Source: Clostridiales bacterium
Lineage (GTDB): Bacteria; Bacillota; Clostridia; Lachnospirales; Lachnospiraceae
Direction of reading: 5' to 3'
DNA length: 64,000 nucleotides
Assembly (NCBI GenBank): GCA_021202015.1
Contig: JAJQDV010000013.1
Span: forward strand, 1-64,000
Within the stretch, counting starts at the first letter, position 1; the number at the start of each line of letters is the position of its first letter. Below the pieces are notes generated by a model that searched no databases, was not told the DNA's origin, and was given only the letters and a program-made list of their open reading frames with translations. This document shows positions 62,767-64,000 of the stretch, in pieces. The translations under genes were made by a program, and so were the position numbers.

Positions 62767-62797
62767 CCGGACTGCCGCGGTACCGGCAAGATCATAA
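61436..62797 (+). CDS. PF09818-type ABC ATPase domain protein, truncated by the duplication junction
   Basis: A predicted 453-residue soluble protein of the isolated ABC_ATPase family (PF09818): a long N-terminal region ([29 protein letters not shown]), Walker [15 protein letters not shown] (~253-266), a Walker B-like [18 protein letters not shown] (~345-362) and a switch [13 protein letters not shown] segment. The normal reading ends at ~residue 444; the last ~10 residues (RTAAVPARS) come from dnaJ DNA in a shifted frame. Family members are usually ~570 residues, so ~115 C-terminal residues are missing here. Function of the family is unknown. Confidence 0.75.
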   Translation: MKNRTDLREELESINRRGYPAYKSLKGQYDFGDFLLSIDHVQGDPFASPSNLSVEIPMKRAGFPEEYWDQDYARVALEDCILRRFSGELSKNSFKAKGSGKSGLIATSRPGQEILHRSALVIAKGKLTARFEVGFPANGRTINAYELEKILFDFLPPAVTQSLFYKNWKKEVLQKNYELSVDQHFIREELPKRKLVAFLGEGSILPRMSGVSSRPLRDAVPLSVPESLKVEMDLPYYGRMSGLGIPEGVTLIIGGGYHGKSTLLQALEQGVYNHIAGDGREYAVTEDTALKLRAEDGRSVQNLDLSLFIHNLPNGKDTKKFSTADASGSTSQAAAVMEGIEAGSHTFLIDEDTSATNFLVRDEFMQKIVHGDKEPITPFCARVRDLYEKAGISTVLVAGSSGAFFHMADTVIQMDAYHPLDVREKVAQFLPEYPLPAFEADAFSRTAAVPARS

Positions 62798-63348
62798 AGG
62801 AAAAGTGTCCTGACTGCCGCGGTACCGGTTATGTGTCAGCCAGAAAGAAGATCAAGGTTTCCATCCCGGCGGGTATTGACAACGGACAGAGCGTTCGGAT
62901 CCGCGACAAGGGCGAACCCGGCAGGAACGGCGGACCGAGAGGCGATCTGCTTGTCGAGGTCGTCATCACTCCGCATCCGGTCTTCCAACGTGAGGATATG
63001 AACATATTTTCCACCGCGCAGATTTCCTACGCACAGGCAGTGCTGGGCGGTGAGACCAGGATCAGTACGGTGGACGGCGACGTCGTTTATGAGGTGAAAC
63101 CGGGGACGCAGACGGATACCCGGATCCGGCTGAAGGGCAAGGGCGTTCCGTCTCTGCGCAACCGGAATGTGCGCGGCGATCATTATGTGACGCTTATGGT
63201 GCAGGTTCCGACGAATCTGTCGGCGGAGGCAAAGGAGGCGCTGCGTGCGTTCGACGCGCTGGCGGGCAATACGCTCGAGAGGGGCGCGGAGGAGCCCGCG
63301 AAGCAGGGAAAGCAGAAAAAGAAGCGTTTTGGGAAAAATCAGGACTGA
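62767..63348 (+). pseudogene. 5'-truncated dnaJ fragment in the second duplication unit
   Basis: Identical to the last 582 bp of dnaJ (60842-61423). It lacks the J domain, the Gly/Phe region and the first two zinc motifs, and has no start codon or ribosome-binding site of its own; a GTG at 62833 would give a 171-residue fragment. It is out of frame with the upstream ATPase. Not expected to make a functional chaperone. Confidence 0.9.
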
Positions 63349-63360
63349 GAGGTAGTCATC

Positions 63361-64000
63361 ATGAAAAACAGGACGGATCTCAGGGAGGAGCTTGAGAGTA
63401 TCAACAGACGGGGATACCCGGCGTACAAGTCCCTGAAGGGACAGTATGATTTCGGGGATTTTTTGCTTTCCATCGATCATGTGCAGGGGGATCCTTTTGC
63501 GTCGCCCTCGAATCTGAGCGTGGAGATCCCGATGAAACGCGCGGGGTTTCCGGAGGAATACTGGGATCAGGATTACGCGAGGGTTGCCCTGGAGGACTGT
63601 ATCCTCCGGAGATTTTCCGGTGAGTTGTCAAAGAACAGCTTTAAGGCGAAAGGCTCCGGGAAGAGCGGACTGATCGCGACCAGCCGTCCCGGACAGGAAA
63701 TCCTGCACCGGTCGGCTCTTGTGATCGCGAAGGGGAAGCTGACCGCGCGGTTTGAGGTCGGATTTCCGGCAAACGGGAGGACGATCAACGCGTATGAGCT
63801 GGAGAAGATTCTGTTTGATTTCCTCCCGCCGGCAGTGACGCAGAGCCTGTTTTATAAAAACTGGAAGAAGGAAGTGCTGCAAAAGAATTATGAACTCTCG
63901 GTCGATCAGCATTTTATCCGGGAGGAACTGCCGAAACGGAAGCTCGTTGCTTTTCTGGGCGAAGGGAGTATTCTGCCGAGGATGAGCGGGGTGTCCAGCA
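63361..64000 (+). CDS. PF09818-type ABC ATPase, second copy, 3' end beyond the window
   Basis: The first 213 codons of the same gene as 61436, identical in sequence and with the same GAGAGGTAG leader. Being at the far side of the duplication, this copy is probably the one that continues to its natural C-terminus. The Walker A and B motifs lie beyond the visible part. Confidence 0.85.
   Translation, partial: MKNRTDLREELESINRRGYPAYKSLKGQYDFGDFLLSIDHVQGDPFASPSNLSVEIPMKRAGFPEEYWDQDYARVALEDCILRRFSGELSKNSFKAKGSGKSGLIATSRPGQEILHRSALVIAKGKLTARFEVGFPANGRTINAYELEKILFDFLPPAVTQSLFYKNWKKEVLQKNYELSVDQHFIREELPKRKLVAFLGEGSILPRMSGVSS

Larger units (their letters stand above)
62767..64000 (+). repeat. 1,925-bp tandem duplication, second unit (cut by the window edge)
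   Basis: Second unit, identical to 60842-62075 as far as the window goes. The breakpoint lies in the two near-identical GACTGCCGCGGTACCGG copies of dnaJ zinc motifs 3 and 4. Confidence 0.95.

Noticed and set aside
61436..62797. A real ATPase-DnaJ fusion protein at the duplication junction
   Set aside because: The ATPase enters dnaJ DNA in a different frame and stops after ~10 codons, so no fused domain is made.

Overview
The window reads as chromosome from an anaerobic, endospore-forming Firmicute of the Clostridia, most likely a Lachnospiraceae member. The reasons are moderately GC-rich coding DNA with AT-rich promoters, strong GGAGG ribosome-binding sites, a single-chain pyruvate:ferredoxin oxidoreductase, sporulation and germination genes (gpr, spoIIP, a GerMN lipoprotein), HrcA/CIRCE heat-shock control, and gene orders typical of that group (DUF512-der-plsY-gpsA; gpr-spoIIP-lepA-hemW-hrcA-grpE-dnaK-dnaJ). 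No rRNA, tRNA, CRISPR array, prophage or intact insertion sequence was seen.

Layout. 1-1.5 kb: the 3' end of an Hsp70-like (DUF5716-type) gene and a TPR-like partner. 1.5-6.1 kb: a pantothenate/CoA operon (DUF2520 dehydrogenase-like protein, panB, panC, panD, coaBC). 6.2-13.1 kb: translation and secretion genes (ylxM, ffh, rpsP, khpA, rimM, trmD, rplS, lepB, rbgA, rnhB), interrupted by dispersed hairpin repeats. 13.2-14.8 kb: an orphan small protein, a shortened DUF1015-like protein and yraN. 15-17.5 kb: an ion-transporter gene coupled to a cytidylate-kinase-like gene. 17.5-23.1 kb: a reverse-strand ABC-F ATPase and nifJ. 23.1-23.8 kb: a RelB/YoeB toxin-antitoxin module with a palindromic operator. 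23.8-29 kb: DUF512, der, plsY, gpsA, dut. 29-32.5 kb: a sugar ABC ATPase, a CdaR/PucR-like regulator and a membrane-anchored coiled-coil protein. 32.7-38.2 kb: divergent arginine genes (argG; GNAT-argJ-argB-argD). 38.2-46.5 kb: a YdcZ-like permease, comEA, a two-component system, a GerMN lipoprotein, comEC and holA. 46.7-48.2 kb: an AT-rich islet with a second toxin-antitoxin pair and a DUF285 lipoprotein. 48.3-56.3 kb: rpsT (reverse), gpr, spoIIP, lepA, hemW and a second transporter/cytidylate-kinase-like pair. 56.3-64 kb: the hrcA operon and a PF09818 ATPase, ending in an exact 1,925-bp tandem duplication cut off by the window edge.

The most interesting items are: the two independent transporter plus cytidylate-kinase-like pairs; several families of short intergenic hairpin repeats, one with compensatory base changes; the DUF1015-like protein that has lost its Gly-His-His-Arg motif; two promoters placed so that transcripts could be leaderless (ylxM, holA); and the dnaJ/ATPase tandem duplication, which is either very recent or an assembly artefact. 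Promoters, terminators and starts were read by eye and are predictions. Family assignments come from recognised motifs and gene order, not from database searches.
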